Program-made: the position numbers and the translations under genes
Notes under the pieces: generated by a model
What the model was told of the DNA's origin: nothing
Seen by the model: only the letters and a program-made list of their open reading frames with translations
The model's database searches: none
Source of the DNA: Candidatus Thiodiazotropha endoloripes
Lineage (GTDB): Bacteria > Pseudomonadota > Gammaproteobacteria > Chromatiales > Chromatiaceae
Direction: 5' to 3'
Assembly: GCA_001709035.1 (NCBI GenBank)
Contig: LVKA01000008.1
Span: 992,001 to 1,056,000 of the forward strand
Length of the DNA: 64,000 bases
In this document: positions 27,694-37,173 of the stretch, in pieces
Layout of the letters: each line of letters begins with the position of its first letter
Numbering within the stretch: the first letter of the stretch is position 1

Positions 27694-28302
27694 ATGATGC
27701 GCAAACCACAAATTCTGACAATCTGGCTACTGATTTTCGGTAGCTCATCCAGCCTGGCGGCGGAGAGTGAGCTAGAGTTCACTCCCTTTGTCGGCTATCG
27801 CTTTGGCGGTACCCTGGATGATGAGCGGAACGATCGCCGTTGGGATTTCGAAGAGGCATCGGATTGGGGGTTCACCTTAAGCCAACCGGCATCAGAAACA
27901 ACCCGCTATGAATTTCTCTACAGCCATCAGGATACCTCGCTGGCGGACTCCACCGACCCGAACAATGCCTTCGATCTGGATGTGCACTACTTCCACATGG
28001 GTGGCACCGTGGATGTCTACCAGGATCGTTTCACCCCATACTTCTCTGGTGGCGTGGGCATGACCTATCTGCATCCCGGGCAGCCGGGTTATGAGAACAA
28101 GACCCGCTTCTCCCTGAGCGTTGGCGGCGGTCTCAAGTGGTACCCCACCGAGCGTCTGGGGATTCGTTTCGAGATGCGCGGTTACAGCACCCTGGTCAAC
28201 TCCAACAGCAGCCTGTTCTGTGATAGTGGCTGCGAACTGCAGATCAGTGGCGATGCCTTTCCCCAGTTCGAGACCAACCTGGGTCTGATTTTTCGTTTCT
28301 GA
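27694..28302 (+). CDS. Outer-membrane beta-barrel protein, about 200 aa
   Basis: From the ATG at 27694 the protein is 202 aa with a signal peptide (ILTIWLLIFGSSSSLAA). Alternating amphipathic strands follow, such as FTPFVGYRFGGTL, YHMGGTVDVY-like and YFSGGVGMTYL, and it ends in FRF, typical of outer-membrane barrels with terminal Phe. It resembles the eight-stranded OmpW/OmpA-type barrels. The frame is open to an ATG at 27643, but the extra 17 residues precede the signal peptide. Ligand unknown. It follows rsmI by 75 bp. Confidence 0.75.
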   Translation: MMRKPQILTIWLLIFGSSSSLAAESELEFTPFVGYRFGGTLDDERNDRRWDFEEASDWGFTLSQPASETTRYEFLYSHQDTSLADSTDPNNAFDLDVHYFHMGGTVDVYQDRFTPYFSGGVGMTYLHPGQPGYENKTRFSLSVGGGLKWYPTERLGIRFEMRGYSTLVNSNSSLFCDSGCELQISGDAFPQFETNLGLIFRF

Positions 28303-28563
28303 TCACCGATTCCTGCTTGCCTGATCTATCCCTAACCTGTGCTTAAGTCTGGTATGGGGCTTGTTTGAGCTGGTGCTATAAAGTAAGAATTCCGCAAATG
28401 AATCTTTGCGAATCAGGCAGATTAGGGCTGATCGGTATCGTCAGTGTTTCGGTATCCTCACCATCACCCTCACTACTACTGAATCCTCCCAACCACCGTC
28501 ATCCCAACGAATGCCCACTGCTGTCCGGAAAAAGTCAGTGTGTCTGTGTTTATTCAAAGCCTA

Positions 28564-28630
28564 TTTGGTGGGGCATGGCCCCACCCTACACCCTGAAATC
28601 AATGGTAGGGTGGGGCCATGCCCCACCAAA
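28564..28630. repeat. 67-bp palindromic repeat, copy 2 of 2
   Basis: Arms 28564-28589 and 28605-28630 are identical to those of copy 1 (4940-5006); only two loop bases differ. Flanks share a few bases on each side (CCT before, AxxGTTTGATTAA-like after). Confidence 0.92.
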
Positions 28631-28904
28631 TAGGGTTTGATTAAGCAATAACTGGTGACATTCAGTAACACTCCTCCCTGTTACGAATTCACTTCTCTAA
28701 GATTCGCCCTTAAAAAAACACCAACCCGGCTAGGTCTTCAGTTCAATCACCCGATTCATCCCGGACAACAGCAAGCGCATGCCGCACGATAGGTTTTTCG
28801 GTTGCATCAATTGCCAGTTGAGCTTATCCCTCGAGTAAACCTTCATTCGTGAGCATTAGCGGTACTTAGCGTCCATTCGTGGCCAAAAGAGTACACCACA
28901 CCAA

Positions 28905-28933
28905 CAACAACCGGGGCTCAATCAGAGCCCCGG
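28905..28933 (-). terminator. Terminator-like hairpin of hsp20
   Basis: CCGGGGCTC and GAGCCCCGG form a perfect 9-bp stem with a 5-base loop just after the hsp20 stop. The minus-strand sequence after it is T-rich (TTGTTGTTGG) but without an unbroken T-run. Confidence 0.7.
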
Positions 28934-28942
28934 CAGCAGTGT

Positions 28943-29386
28943 TTAGTGGGTTACCTCGATCCGTTTCGGTGTTTTATCTTCCGTCTTGGGGATGGTGATT
29001 TCGATGACGCCGTCTTTACCGGTGGCTTTTACCGCTTCGGCATCGGTATTTTCCGGCAGTGAGAAACGGCGATAGAAGATACCGTGGGAACGTTCCACCC
29101 GCCTGAAGTTGTCCCGCTCTTCAGTCTCTTCGAACTTACGTTCACCGCGGATGCTCAAGACACCATTTTCCATGGTGATTTCGATATCTTCCGGTTTTAC
29201 GCCTGGGATATCGGCACGGATCAGGAAGTGATCCGTCTCTTCTTTGATATCAACAGCCGGTGCCCAGTCACCGCCTACCAGGTGGGAGGTCTCCTCATCC
29301 CGATGCGGCTGAGGATGGAACATCCGGTCCATTTCCTGACGCCAGTCCTCAAGGGAACGCCAGGGATCATAACGTGTGATATTCAT
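28943..29386 (-). CDS. Hsp20-family small heat-shock protein
   Basis: An ATP-independent holdase chaperone that keeps unfolded proteins soluble. It is 147 aa, with an N-terminal tail containing WRSLEDWRQEMDRMF and the alpha-crystallin domain (~43-140): APAVDIKEETDHFLIRADIPGV, GVLSIRGERK, and FYRRFSLPENTD with the conserved DGVIEITIPK. The C-terminal IxI motif is weak (KRIEVTH). A strong ribosome-binding site (AAAGGAGG) precedes the ATG. A sigma-32-like promoter (29459-29487) suggests heat-shock control. Confidence 0.94.
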   Translation of the reverse strand: MNITRYDPWRSLEDWRQEMDRMFHPQPHRDEETSHLVGGDWAPAVDIKEETDHFLIRADIPGVKPEDIEITMENGVLSIRGERKFEETEERDNFRRVERSHGIFYRRFSLPENTDAEAVKATGKDGVIEITIPKTEDKTPKRIEVTH

Positions 29387-29458
29387 GACGTACCTCCTTT
29401 TGTAACGTGCTTCCTAAGAGGCGAAATGCGCAAAACTTACGATTCGCCCCTACTTTGA

Positions 29459-29487
29459 ATATGGTTCTGTTTTGGCGCTTTTTCAAG
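29459..29487 (-). promoter_or_regulatory. Sigma-32 (RpoH)-type promoter of hsp20
   Basis: On the minus strand, CTTGAAA (29487-29481), a 14-base spacer, then AACCATAT (29466-29459), matching the CTTGAAA / CCCCATNT consensus closely. The 5' UTR would be about 65 nt. Confidence 0.7.
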
Positions 29488-29556
29488 CCCTGAAAAGGGT
29501 AATTTTCAGCTTTGGAAAACCATTTCCAACTATCTGAAATAAAAGGAATAAAAAAG

Positions 29557-31683
29557 CTATCTTGAGCGGCTGTTACGGGCTCTTTTGGGGTTGCTGCCGC
29601 GCTTTTGTCTACGCTGTTTGATTGCGCCTTTGGTGGCTTGATTCCGGCCTTTGGAAGCTGGCTGTTTTTGCCTGCCATCGGCGGCGGGCTGCCAGCTTGG
29701 CACCAGATGTTTTTTGCCGTTTCCAATCAGATCGCTACGTCCCATGCGGGCCAAGGCATCACGCAGCATGGGCCAGTTTTTCGGATCGTGGTAGCGTAAA
29801 AAGGCCTTATGCAGGCGGCGCTGCTTCAATCCTCTGACCACGCTCACATTGGCACGGCCCGGGCCGATTTTCCGCAGGGGATTTCTGCCGGTGTGATACA
29901 TCGCCGAGGCGATGGCCAGCGGGGTTGGCAGGAAGGCCTGTACCTGATCGGGGCGGAAGTTGTTGCGCTTCAACCAGAGCGCCAGGTTGAGCATATCCTT
30001 GTCACTGGTGCCGGGGTGGGCGGCGATGAAGTAGGGGATCAGATACTGCTCTTTGCCCGCTTCCGCCGAGTATTTGTCGAACAGCTTCTTGAACTGCTCA
30101 TAGCTCTCAATCCCCGGCTTCATCATTTTGTCGAGGGGCGAGGCTTCGGTGTGTTCCGGTGCGATCTTCAGATAGCCCCCCACATGGTGGGTGACCAGTT
30201 CCCGGATATATTCCGGGGATCGTATCGCCAGGTCGTAGCGCAGGCCGGAGGCGATAAAAATCCGCTTGATGCCCGGCAGTTTCCGGCTGCGCCGATAGAG
30301 ATCGATCAGCGGTTTATGGTCGGTATTGAGATTCGGGCAGATACCGGGAAAGACACAGGAGAGCCGGCGGCAGGCAGACTCGATCTTCTTATCCTTGCAG
30401 GCCAGCCGGTACATGTTGGCGGTGGGGCCACCCAGGTCTGAGATGTTGCCGGTGAAGCCCGGTACCTGGTCGCGAATCGTCTCCACCTCGCGGATGATGG
30501 AGTCCTCCGAGCGGCTCTGAATGATGCGGCCCTCATGCTCGGTAATCGAGCAGAAGGTACAGCCGCCGAAACAGCCGCGCATGATATTCACCGAATGGCG
30601 GATCATCTCCCAGGCCGGATTGCGCGCCTCCCCATAGACCGGGTGGGGGGTTCGGCTGTAGGGGAGTTCATAGACCCGGTCCAGCTCTTCCGTGGTCAGC
30701 GGGATGGGGGGCGGATTGAGCCAGACATCCCGCTTGCCGTGCTGCTGTACCAGCGCCCGGGCGTTGCCCGGATTGGTCTCCAGATGAAATACCCGGGAGG
30801 CATGAGCATAGATGATCTCATCCTCTACCACCTGATCGTAGGAGGGGAGGCGAACCACGCTCTTCTCCCGGTCCAGTTTGCTGGGTCGGGTACGGGTTGT
30901 GAAGCTGATGGTCTGCTTGCAGTCGGGCTGATGCTGATAGGGGTCGGTATGGACCGCCTTGGCGCCCGGGGTATCCAGCTCGGTGGAGTCGATCTCGAAC
31001 CACGTTTCGGGAATCCCCTGACTCATAAACCCAGTGCCGCGGATATCCCGGATCTGGTCGATCTTCTCACCTTTCGCCAGCCGATGTGCGAGCTCCACGA
31101 TGGCCCGCTCCGCATTGCCGAAGATCAGCAGATCCGCCTTCGAGTCGGGCAGAATGGAGCGGCGCACCTTGTCCGACCAGTAGTCGTAGTGGGCAATCCG
31201 CCGCAGACTCGCCTCGATACCGCCAATGATGACAGGAACCCCTTTAAAGGCCTCCCGGGCGCGCTGAGCGTAGACGATCACGGAGCGATCCGGGCGTTTG
31301 CCAGCCTCCCCATCCGGTGTATAGGCATCGTCGCTGCGGATACGGCGGTCCGAGGTATAGCGGTTGACCATCGAATCCATATTGCCGGCGGTGATGCCGA
31401 AAAACAGATTGGGGCGTCCTAATTCTCTGAACGCATCCGCATGGCTCCAGTCCGGCTGGGCAATGATGCCGACCCGAAAGCCCTGCACCTCCAGCAGTCG
31501 TCCAATCAGCGCCATGCCGAAACTGGGGTGGTCCACATAGGCATCGCCGGTCACCAGGATCACATCGCAACTGTCCCAGCCCAGGTCGTCCATCTCCTCC
31601 CGGTTCATCGGCAGGAAAGGAGCGACACCAAAGCGGGCGGCCCAGTAGGGACGGTAGGAGAAGATGTTGGCTGGCTGGGTCAT
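29557..31683 (-). CDS. ygiQ: YgiQ family radical SAM protein
   Basis: A 708-aa protein of the UPF0313/YgiQ group. The N-terminal domain (~1-300) is a B12-binding-like Rossmann region ([26 protein letters not shown]). The radical SAM core has the [4Fe-4S] motif [10 protein letters not shown] (CxxxCxxC) in [18 protein letters not shown] near 375. The C-terminal tail (~650-708) is rich in Arg, Lys and Gln and looks disordered. The reaction of this family is not established. ATG at 31683 is the first codon and precedes the conserved start of the family. Confidence 0.92.
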   Translation of the reverse strand: MTQPANIFSYRPYWAARFGVAPFLPMNREEMDDLGWDSCDVILVTGDAYVDHPSFGMALIGRLLEVQGFRVGIIAQPDWSHADAFRELGRPNLFFGITAGNMDSMVNRYTSDRRIRSDDAYTPDGEAGKRPDRSVIVYAQRAREAFKGVPVIIGGIEASLRRIAHYDYWSDKVRRSILPDSKADLLIFGNAERAIVELAHRLAKGEKIDQIRDIRGTGFMSQGIPETWFEIDSTELDTPGAKAVHTDPYQHQPDCKQTISFTTRTRPSKLDREKSVVRLPSYDQVVEDEIIYAHASRVFHLETNPGNARALVQQHGKRDVWLNPPPIPLTTEELDRVYELPYSRTPHPVYGEARNPAWEMIRHSVNIMRGCFGGCTFCSITEHEGRIIQSRSEDSIIREVETIRDQVPGFTGNISDLGGPTANMYRLACKDKKIESACRRLSCVFPGICPNLNTDHKPLIDLYRRSRKLPGIKRIFIASGLRYDLAIRSPEYIRELVTHHVGGYLKIAPEHTEASPLDKMMKPGIESYEQFKKLFDKYSAEAGKEQYLIPYFIAAHPGTSDKDMLNLALWLKRNNFRPDQVQAFLPTPLAIASAMYHTGRNPLRKIGPGRANVSVVRGLKQRRLHKAFLRYHDPKNWPMLRDALARMGRSDLIGNGKKHLVPSWQPAADGRQKQPASKGRNQATKGAIKQRRQKRGSNPKRARNSRSR

Positions 31684-31967
31684 TGGGTAGTGATTATATC
31701 GTGCTTTTGAGTGTCGGGCAGTGTTGTCATTCCGATGAAGAATTACGTACCCGGCAATGGTCCAAACGCGAGTTCACAACATACCTCGCTATGTGCTCGG
31801 AAATCACCCCCAATCCCTGTGCGTTTATCACTACGCTTTGGCGGACTGAAAACCAGTAAAACAGGAATTCCATTCCTGTAACGAGTTGTCGAACCCCCAC
31901 CCGCAACCTATTCTCAAAAGAGAAGCAAACAGGACAATAAAACAACACGGATCCCTAAGGGAAGCAC

Positions 31968-32915
31968 ATGATCCCCCACGAGAAGGAAAGCCCCGATTTC
32001 ACCTACGACCTGGCCACCGAGCGCCAGGCCCTGCGCGGAAACAAAACTCACCGCGGCATCCCGGACAAAGCCCCCAACCGACTCCTCGCCGCCACCTGGA
32101 ATCTGACCAATTTCGGTGTCCAGCAACGTACCGATGACGACTTGGCATTGATGGCCGAAATCATCAGCTGGTTCGACCTCATCGCTATCCAGGAGATCGC
32201 GGACGACCTTACCGATCTCTGCGCACTCGTCGATCACCTGCCGACAGGCTACCGTGTCATCCTCTCCGACATTGGTGGAAACGACGAACGCTCAGGCTTC
32301 CTCTACGACAGCCAAAAAGTTGCCCGCCTCGAACTCGCTGCAGAAATCGCCGTACCCCCCAGTGACCATCGCTACATCCGCATGCGCGGTGTCTCCGGCG
32401 CTTACAAAGGCTTCGACCGTAACCCCTATGTTGTAGCTTTCAAGGCAGGGGGGCTGGAATTCACGGCTGTCTCCGCCCACCTCTACTTTGGCAGTCACAC
32501 CTACTACGACGAAGACCGCCGTGCCCTCGAAGCCTACGCCCTGGCCCGCTGGGCCGACCAACGCAACCGAGCCGCCGGGGCCTATTCACAGAACATTCTC
32601 GTCATGGGTGACCTCAATCTCCCCATCCGAGACAACTCAAGCTCAGTCTATAAAGCGTTGAAGGCCAAACGCCTCATCCTGCCGCAACACTCCACAACAA
32701 TGGGCAGTAACCTGGCAGGGGACAAAGACTACGATCAGGTCGCCTTTCACGCGGGAGCAATGAAAGACGCCTATCAGGGGAACTCAGGGGTATTCGATTT
32801 CGACCGTGCTCCTTTTTTCAGGGCAGCCTGGGATGTCGATCCGAACTATTTTAATAAGACGGTGAAATACCATATTGCGGATCATCGGCCGTTGTGGGTT
32901 GAGTTTTTGGTGTGA
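31968..32915 (+). CDS. Endonuclease/exonuclease/phosphatase-family protein
   Basis: A 315-aa DNase I-like fold enzyme. Conserved metal and catalytic residues are visible: ATWNLTNFG (Asn), LIAIQEI (Glu), FTAVSAHLYFGS (His), ILVMGDLNLP (Asp, Asn) and YHIADHRPLW (Asp-His). It could act on nucleic acids or phospho-compounds; the substrate cannot be told. No signal peptide is present. The ATG follows AAGGGAAGCAC. It stands alone. Confidence 0.88.
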   Translation: MIPHEKESPDFTYDLATERQALRGNKTHRGIPDKAPNRLLAATWNLTNFGVQQRTDDDLALMAEIISWFDLIAIQEIADDLTDLCALVDHLPTGYRVILSDIGGNDERSGFLYDSQKVARLELAAEIAVPPSDHRYIRMRGVSGAYKGFDRNPYVVAFKAGGLEFTAVSAHLYFGSHTYYDEDRRALEAYALARWADQRNRAAGAYSQNILVMGDLNLPIRDNSSSVYKALKAKRLILPQHSTTMGSNLAGDKDYDQVAFHAGAMKDAYQGNSGVFDFDRAPFFRAAWDVDPNYFNKTVKYHIADHRPLWVEFLV

Positions 32916-33406
32916 GGGATAAATTTGATATTTTGGTAGGACACAACTGGGTTGATCAGTGGATTTTAGATATAGGATGGAATTAGGTTCTGTATTGGAT
33001 TTGGCTGGTCATCAACAATCGCAGCAACTGATAAAAATTGTGATGATAGTCTGTATTCGACTGATTGAATTCGCAACCAAAAGCAGACACCAGCGATTTT
33101 TTCTACAAAACCGTGGTCTGTCCCCTATTGTTCTCGCACCTTGAAGCGGACCGTCGGAACTCAAGAACAGAGAAGTTGTTTCAATCGAAACTGATTCCTT
33201 TAAGCTCTGGCGTTGCCCACAACCATCTCGATTTGAGATGCTTTTGTCGGCTGTGCTGCGTAAAAGCAACCTACGGGATTGGCATTCCCTGCAGCCTCTC
33301 CTCACATTGTCATCAAGAATTCATCCAACAGACACGCTTCTGTCACATCGGTTGGCTAGTCTTTCTCATGCATCAAACCAATGCGGCCTCAGACCAGAGG
33401 AGAGAG
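32916..33406. other. Intergenic region without recognised gene
   Basis: The frame of the next small gene stays open through most of this stretch (from 33065), but the upstream part has no protein character and a good ribosome-binding site at 33395-33405 fixes the start later. Nothing else stands out. Confidence 0.5.
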
Positions 33407-33610
33407 ATGATAATGGAACGCCCAACTCTGAACTATTTCGCAGGCTGGACGTACCTGATCGACTCAGAGTACAGAAAGGAGATGCGGGAGAACTGGAAGG
33501 AGATGCCCGGCTTCATTGTAGGGATGCAACTATTGTCGGGAGCCGCCAGCGTGCTGTTTCCCCTCATCATTGCAGGACTGATCGGCGTCGTGCTGCTGCA
33601 CAAGCTCTAA
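33407..33610 (+). CDS. Small single-pass membrane protein, 67 aa
   Basis: Start ATG at 33407 (or 33413) follows CCAGAGGAGAGAG. The first ~40 residues are charged (LIDSEYRKEMRENWKEMPG), followed by one hydrophobic segment (LLSGAASVLFPLIIAGLIGVV). No family is recognised. The strong ribosome-binding site and the clear soluble-plus-membrane architecture support a real gene. It is isolated between long non-coding stretches. Confidence 0.55.
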   Translation: MIMERPTLNYFAGWTYLIDSEYRKEMRENWKEMPGFIVGMQLLSGAASVLFPLIIAGLIGVVLLHKL

Positions 33611-34114
33611 TCCACAATACCCCTCAGTTGGCTTGTACGACAGTGCCAACTGACACTCCACTCGGATTCAGGAACTTTGTCGGTTGTGCTGAACAAAGTT
33701 GGTCTGCTACTACCCTGAAGCGGTCTTCAGAAACCCTGAGTAAGATGGCCGGAGTTAACCAACAGACTGTTAGCAGTACTTCAACTTCAGTATCCTGATG
33801 TTCGCTTCTGCCACACAGCGGACCAAATTACTGATCCAGCTCAATTTCCGCTATTGGCCGTAAGCTGTAGAAGTGTGAACTTGATCAATTCAGATTGAAA
33901 GTCTAGTTATGATGTCATCCGGCAGTCATAGCTTCCGTCCGGGTAAAACAGACATAGCGAGTTTTCAGCTTAGATGCCTGCTACGCGACCGTTGCGAACA
34001 TAGGTCACTGAGTGAACAAGCTCTCCGGGTCCTCGAGAGCGGACGTTGGCGCAAGAACACGGCCAAGACCTGCCGCTTTTGTCATTGGTCATAATTACTG
34101 CATGCTGATGACGG
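33611..34114. other. Intergenic region, nothing recognised
   Basis: An open frame at 33909-34094 has no ribosome-binding site or protein character. No repeats or hairpins are obvious. Confidence 0.5.
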
Positions 34115-34411
34115 CTAAAGTTCTAGCGTCGACAGGTTCCTGCCGACCAATTTCACAAATGCCTTAGCGGTAGGGGATATGAAATGCCCCGGTGGATATA
34201 TGGCGTAGATGGAAATCTCTGTAGGTACTTCGTAGTCCGGTAAGACATGGACGAGCCTACCGGCTTTCAGGTAATCCGTTATATCCCAAAGGGATCGCAG
34301 TGCGATGCCAAGGCCGTCGAGGGCCGCCTGTGTGGCCATTTCGACGCTGTTCATGTCGAGCCTGCCCGATACTCTAATCCGCTCGTCTTCCAGATACTTG
34401 CGCAAGCGCCA
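34115..34411 (-). pseudogene. Truncated LysR-type regulator (C-terminal fragment)
   Basis: The minus-strand frame reads CPGLWRLRKYLEDERIRVSG, then MNSVEMATQAALDGLGIALRSLW and LVHVLPDYEVPTEISIYAIYPPGHFISPTAKAFV. This is the last ~98 residues of a LysR effector-binding domain. The DNA-binding domain and two-thirds of the protein are missing. Homology stops at about 34411, exactly where the motif TAAACCGGGAC...CACCATTTGTA (also at 35795 and 40801) begins, so the gene was probably cut by a mobile element or its excision. Confidence 0.8.
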
Positions 34412-34441
34412 TAAACCGGGACACTCACCATTTGTAGTATC
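34410..34441. repeat. Shared boundary motif, copy 1
   Basis: CATAAACCGGGACACTCACC followed by ATTTGTAGTAT. It matches 35795-35826 at about 29 of 32 positions and more loosely 40801-40820. It marks the breakpoint of the LysR fragment. Confidence 0.7.
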
Positions 34442-34773
34442 GCTGAATCGAGAATGAAGTCTTTTCCTGTAATGACGTTTTATGCAAGCTCATGACATTC
34501 CAGTTGAGATGATGAAGTATCAGCGGCTGCCAAACAGGTCACTATCATTATTATAAATTATTTGAATAACAAATCAGTCAAAGAACGGGAAAGGGTTCTA
34601 TTAAACCCGTTTATATCCTTTGGATATCAGCATTGTTTCAGAAAAATAAGATATTGCTGGATACAAATCACAAGCCTTTACTCTAATTAACTAAGAAAAA
34701 AATCAGGAGTTCCATTAGATAGTTCTATTTAACACATACTGACAAAGTGTATGGTCAAGAACGGAGGAGAGTT
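34442..34773. other. AT-rich intergenic region upstream of the cytochrome gene
   Basis: No gene. It is AT-rich, particularly 34540-34700, and contains the promoter region of the cytochrome c' gene; no boxes are assigned. Confidence 0.5.
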
Positions 34774-35238
34774 ATGAACATTAAAGCTGGAGTCTGCGCC
34801 TTTATCTTTTTCTTCATATTCATTACACCGAATATCCATGCGCAAAACGTTGAGGGATCAGAAGAGCAGGAACTTGAATATCTTGAACTGATAATGAATA
34901 TTCTGCGCCATCACTTGGAAGCGATCGAACTGCTCACCCAAAAAGAAAGTAAATACTACGACAATATTGTGAATCATGCCGCAGCGCTCTGGCATACTTC
35001 AAATCTATTAGACCATATCTATCCGGATAAAGACCAAATCAATGATCGGGAATGGCCATGGGCTGACAAACAGGAATTTGATGAAAGAGTCATGGCCAAT
35101 CGAGCTGCAACCAATAAACTGAGAAAAGCGGCGAAGGTATGGCTGAAGGATAGGGATCAAGAGAAAATCCTTGCCTCGTTGGAAGAACTCAAGAAAAGTT
35201 GCCGAAGTTGCCACAAGTCACTGCGGGACTGGCCTTGA
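34774..35238 (+). CDS. Periplasmic cytochrome c, c'-like
   Basis: 154 aa from the ATG at 34774, preceded by ACGGAGGAGAGTT. Signal peptide at 1-24 (VCAFIFFFIFITPNIHA). The mature part is a helical bundle with a single haem c site near the C-terminus, SCRSCHKSLR, the arrangement of cytochrome c' and related four-helix cytochromes. Members bind NO or CO or transfer electrons in the periplasm; the specific role is unknown. The frame is open to 34747 without support. It is isolated, with a DCC protein gene 170 bp downstream. Confidence 0.83.
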   Translation: MNIKAGVCAFIFFFIFITPNIHAQNVEGSEEQELEYLELIMNILRHHLEAIELLTQKESKYYDNIVNHAAALWHTSNLLDHIYPDKDQINDREWPWADKQEFDERVMANRAATNKLRKAAKVWLKDRDQEKILASLEELKKSCRSCHKSLRDWP

Positions 35239-35409
35239 TTTTACATACTACCTCGATTCTAGAGTCTCACAACCCTAATAGAGACTCTGCTTCGATACAG
35301 GTAGGCAACTTTTCAGCACTCTGGAAATTGCCGAAGGTCTTAACGACATCGGTTTAGGCGCAGCTAAACCGAGGTGAGCTGGCGCAATGAATTCTTAGGG
35401 AATATTGCA

Positions 35410-35781
35410 ATGAGACCGAAACCCGGAAAGATAACGGTTTTTTACGACGGCACCTGCCCAAAATGTATTAAGGACAGAGAAAATTATGAAAGGCTTGCAG
35501 GTGAAAGAAAAAGCAGTGTGAACTGGGTTGACATCACCGGTAGAGACGCGGAACTGCAGGAAATTGGCATCGATCCACAAAAAGCGTTAACAGAGCTGCA
35601 CGTGTTCGATGAAAACAATCATATTCTGTCTGAAATTGATGCATACATTGCGCTTATGGGCAGGGTACCGATTTTGACTCCACTGGCCTGGTTTATAGGC
35701 ATGCCGGCAATTCGCCCGCTCATCAGTAGGCTTTATCACTGGCAGGTTGACCAAAGACTCCGCAGGGAAGGGCGGCTATAA
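35410..35781 (+). CDS. DCC-family (DUF393) thiol-disulfide oxidoreductase-like protein
   Basis: 123 aa from the ATG at 35410, which follows CTTAGGGAATATTGCA; an ATG at 35374 is an alternative. It has the family motif near the N-terminus, VFYDGTCPKC, with the CxxC pair, then WVDITGRDAELQEIGID and LHVFDENNHILSEIDAYIAL, and ends LYHWQVDQRLRR. Predicted as a small thioredoxin-fold redox protein; the physiological partner is unknown. Confidence 0.87.
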   Translation: MRPKPGKITVFYDGTCPKCIKDRENYERLAGERKSSVNWVDITGRDAELQEIGIDPQKALTELHVFDENNHILSEIDAYIALMGRVPILTPLAWFIGMPAIRPLISRLYHWQVDQRLRREGRL

Positions 35782-35794
35782 AGTTGGGGAGAAT

Positions 35795-35826
35795 CATAAA
35801 CCGGGACATTCACCATTTGTAATATA
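35795..35826. repeat. Shared boundary motif, copy 2
   Basis: CATAAACCGGGACATTCACC followed by ATTTGTAATAT, 14 bases after the DCC gene stop. Near-identical to 34410-34441. Confidence 0.7.
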
Positions 35827-36301
35827 GTTTATTTGCGGCTAGTTATCGGCTAATTTAAGGCTAAGAGCTGGGCATCTATATGCACAATAAGCAACACACT
35901 TCTCTCGATAATCCGTGAAATAGTGGAACCCCTTTCTGCATCACTGATGTGAAGCGCTTGCGAAAGACGCGAAAAGGGCTTGTGCATGGCACTTACTATG
36001 TAAGGATTTCATAAAACGTTCGCTTATAGCCGTGATTAGATTCATTAAAAATAGGCAAATACTGAAGTGGCTTATGCCTTTACGGGCTATGATAAAGCAA
36101 AGGCCATGTTTAAAATGGCATGCCACTCAAGTTGATAAAAAAACCTGATAACAGCAATCAATCATGGCTAACTACACTATGCCCAGGCGTCGATAATCTG
36201 CACATGTAGACACAAAAAGTGTCGGTTATTTTTACATTCAATTCCCTTGTTTTTATTCGAGTTATTTCTAGCTTACTGTCTTAATTGAATTATTTATTAG
36301 A

Positions 36302-36316
36302 TGGCATTTATTTTGC
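36302..36316 (+). promoter_or_regulatory. Sigma-54 promoter of the PEP-CTERM gene
   Basis: TGGCATTTATTTTGC has the exact TGGC-N7-TTGC core of -24/-12 promoters. Transcription would begin near 36328, leaving an ~80-nt leader before the ATG at 36409. Confidence 0.65.
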
Positions 36317-36408
36317 GTTAGGAATAAAACGAGTGCAGGCTTTATCGCACCATCACAGATTTATCACTAAACGGTGGATCAATGATGATCCAAAATGGAG
36401 AGCATGTG

Positions 36409-37092
36409 ATGAAAAGGCTACTTACCTGCTTCTTAGGACCGCTTCTGTATACCGGTCTCTTGACTCAAGCTGGCGCGACCATCATTTCAGGTGAAGTAAC
36501 TGTCGGAACTGGAGATTTTGTTTTATTAGATCCTGTATTCACAGAATCGAGTCCAGACAACACGGTCGGAAACAACACATTTCAGACTAACAATCTGTAT
36601 GGATTCAATGAAGACCAGAATATCAGCCTATTCGATGATCTGAATGTGGACATCCTTGCGGATGGTGCAGGCGGTGGCTCTGGGCCCGGTATCCTCTCCA
36701 CAGGAAGCATGGTTGCCAGCCACTATATCTTTTTCGATCCAAGGCGATCGACTTCCCAGGTCGGCCGTGTGACCTTCGACTCAGATATTCTCGGGATACT
36801 GACCAGCACAAGCAATCTCGCAGCCAGTGACTTTCTGATCAATAACAACGTAACCTATCTCAACCCAAGGCTGCGTGGACTGGAAGCGAATGACTCGGTA
36901 GCCATCACAGGGTCGAACGAGATTGAGGTCGACTGGAGAGCGTCATCACCGGGAGACTATATCCGTGTGCTGACTGCATACTCACCGGAAGAACCCCCGA
37001 CAGCAGCAGTACCTGAGCCGTCGACACTAGCACTCCTGAGTATTGGGTTACTTGGATTATTTGGCTTGCTGCGTCGCAGGGCCGTTGCTTGA
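36409..37092 (+). CDS. PEP-CTERM sorting-domain protein
   Basis: 227 aa from the ATG at 36409, which follows GGAGAGCATGTG; ATG 36382 is an alternative. Signal peptide at 1-22 (LLTCFLGPLLYTGLLTQAGA). The middle is Ser/Thr/Asn/Gly-rich and beta-like. The C-terminus is a complete sorting signal: VPEPSTLALLSIGLLGLFG then LLRRRAVA, which is the VPEP motif, a transmembrane helix and an Arg cluster. Such proteins are processed by exosortase (EpsH-type) and exported to the surface or exopolysaccharide. No exosortase gene is in the window. The promoter is sigma-54-type, as is common for this group with the PrsK/PrsR system (family knowledge). Confidence 0.92.
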   Translation: MKRLLTCFLGPLLYTGLLTQAGATIISGEVTVGTGDFVLLDPVFTESSPDNTVGNNTFQTNNLYGFNEDQNISLFDDLNVDILADGAGGGSGPGILSTGSMVASHYIFFDPRRSTSQVGRVTFDSDILGILTSTSNLAASDFLINNNVTYLNPRLRGLEANDSVAITGSNEIEVDWRASSPGDYIRVLTAYSPEEPPTAAVPEPSTLALLSIGLLGLFGLLRRRAVA

Positions 37093-37129
37093 GAAGAAGC
37101 TGATCAAATCATCGACATCCCATCGGAAG

Positions 37130-37173
37130 CCGGAACCCACACTTCCTAATAAACATTGGGTTCCGGTTTCTTG
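37130..37173 (+). terminator. Rho-independent terminator of the PEP-CTERM gene
   Basis: CCGGAACCCA (37130-37139) and TGGGTTCCGG (37157-37166) form a perfect 10-bp stem with a 17-base loop, followed by TTTCTT. Confidence 0.8.

Larger units (their letters stand above)
28303..28942. other. Intergenic region with repeats between barrel and hsp20 genes
   Basis: No gene; open frames at 28365-28640 run through the palindromic repeat. It contains the 67-bp palindrome copy 2 (28564-28630), CGCAAATGA-type debris near 28391 and 28843, and the hsp20 terminator at its right end. Confidence 0.6.
35782..36408. other. Intergenic region with boundary motif and sigma-54 promoter
   Basis: No gene. It contains the shared motif at 35795-35826, AT-rich DNA, and at its right end the sigma-54-type promoter (36302-36316) of the PEP-CTERM gene. 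Open frames at 35941-36126 (minus) and 36285-36494 (plus) look random. Confidence 0.6.

Noticed and set aside
28365-28640. 91-codon open frame
   Set aside because: It ends inside the second palindromic repeat; composition looks random.
33065-33406. N-terminal extension of the small membrane protein
   Set aside because: The upstream codons look random and a strong ribosome-binding site sits at the later ATG.
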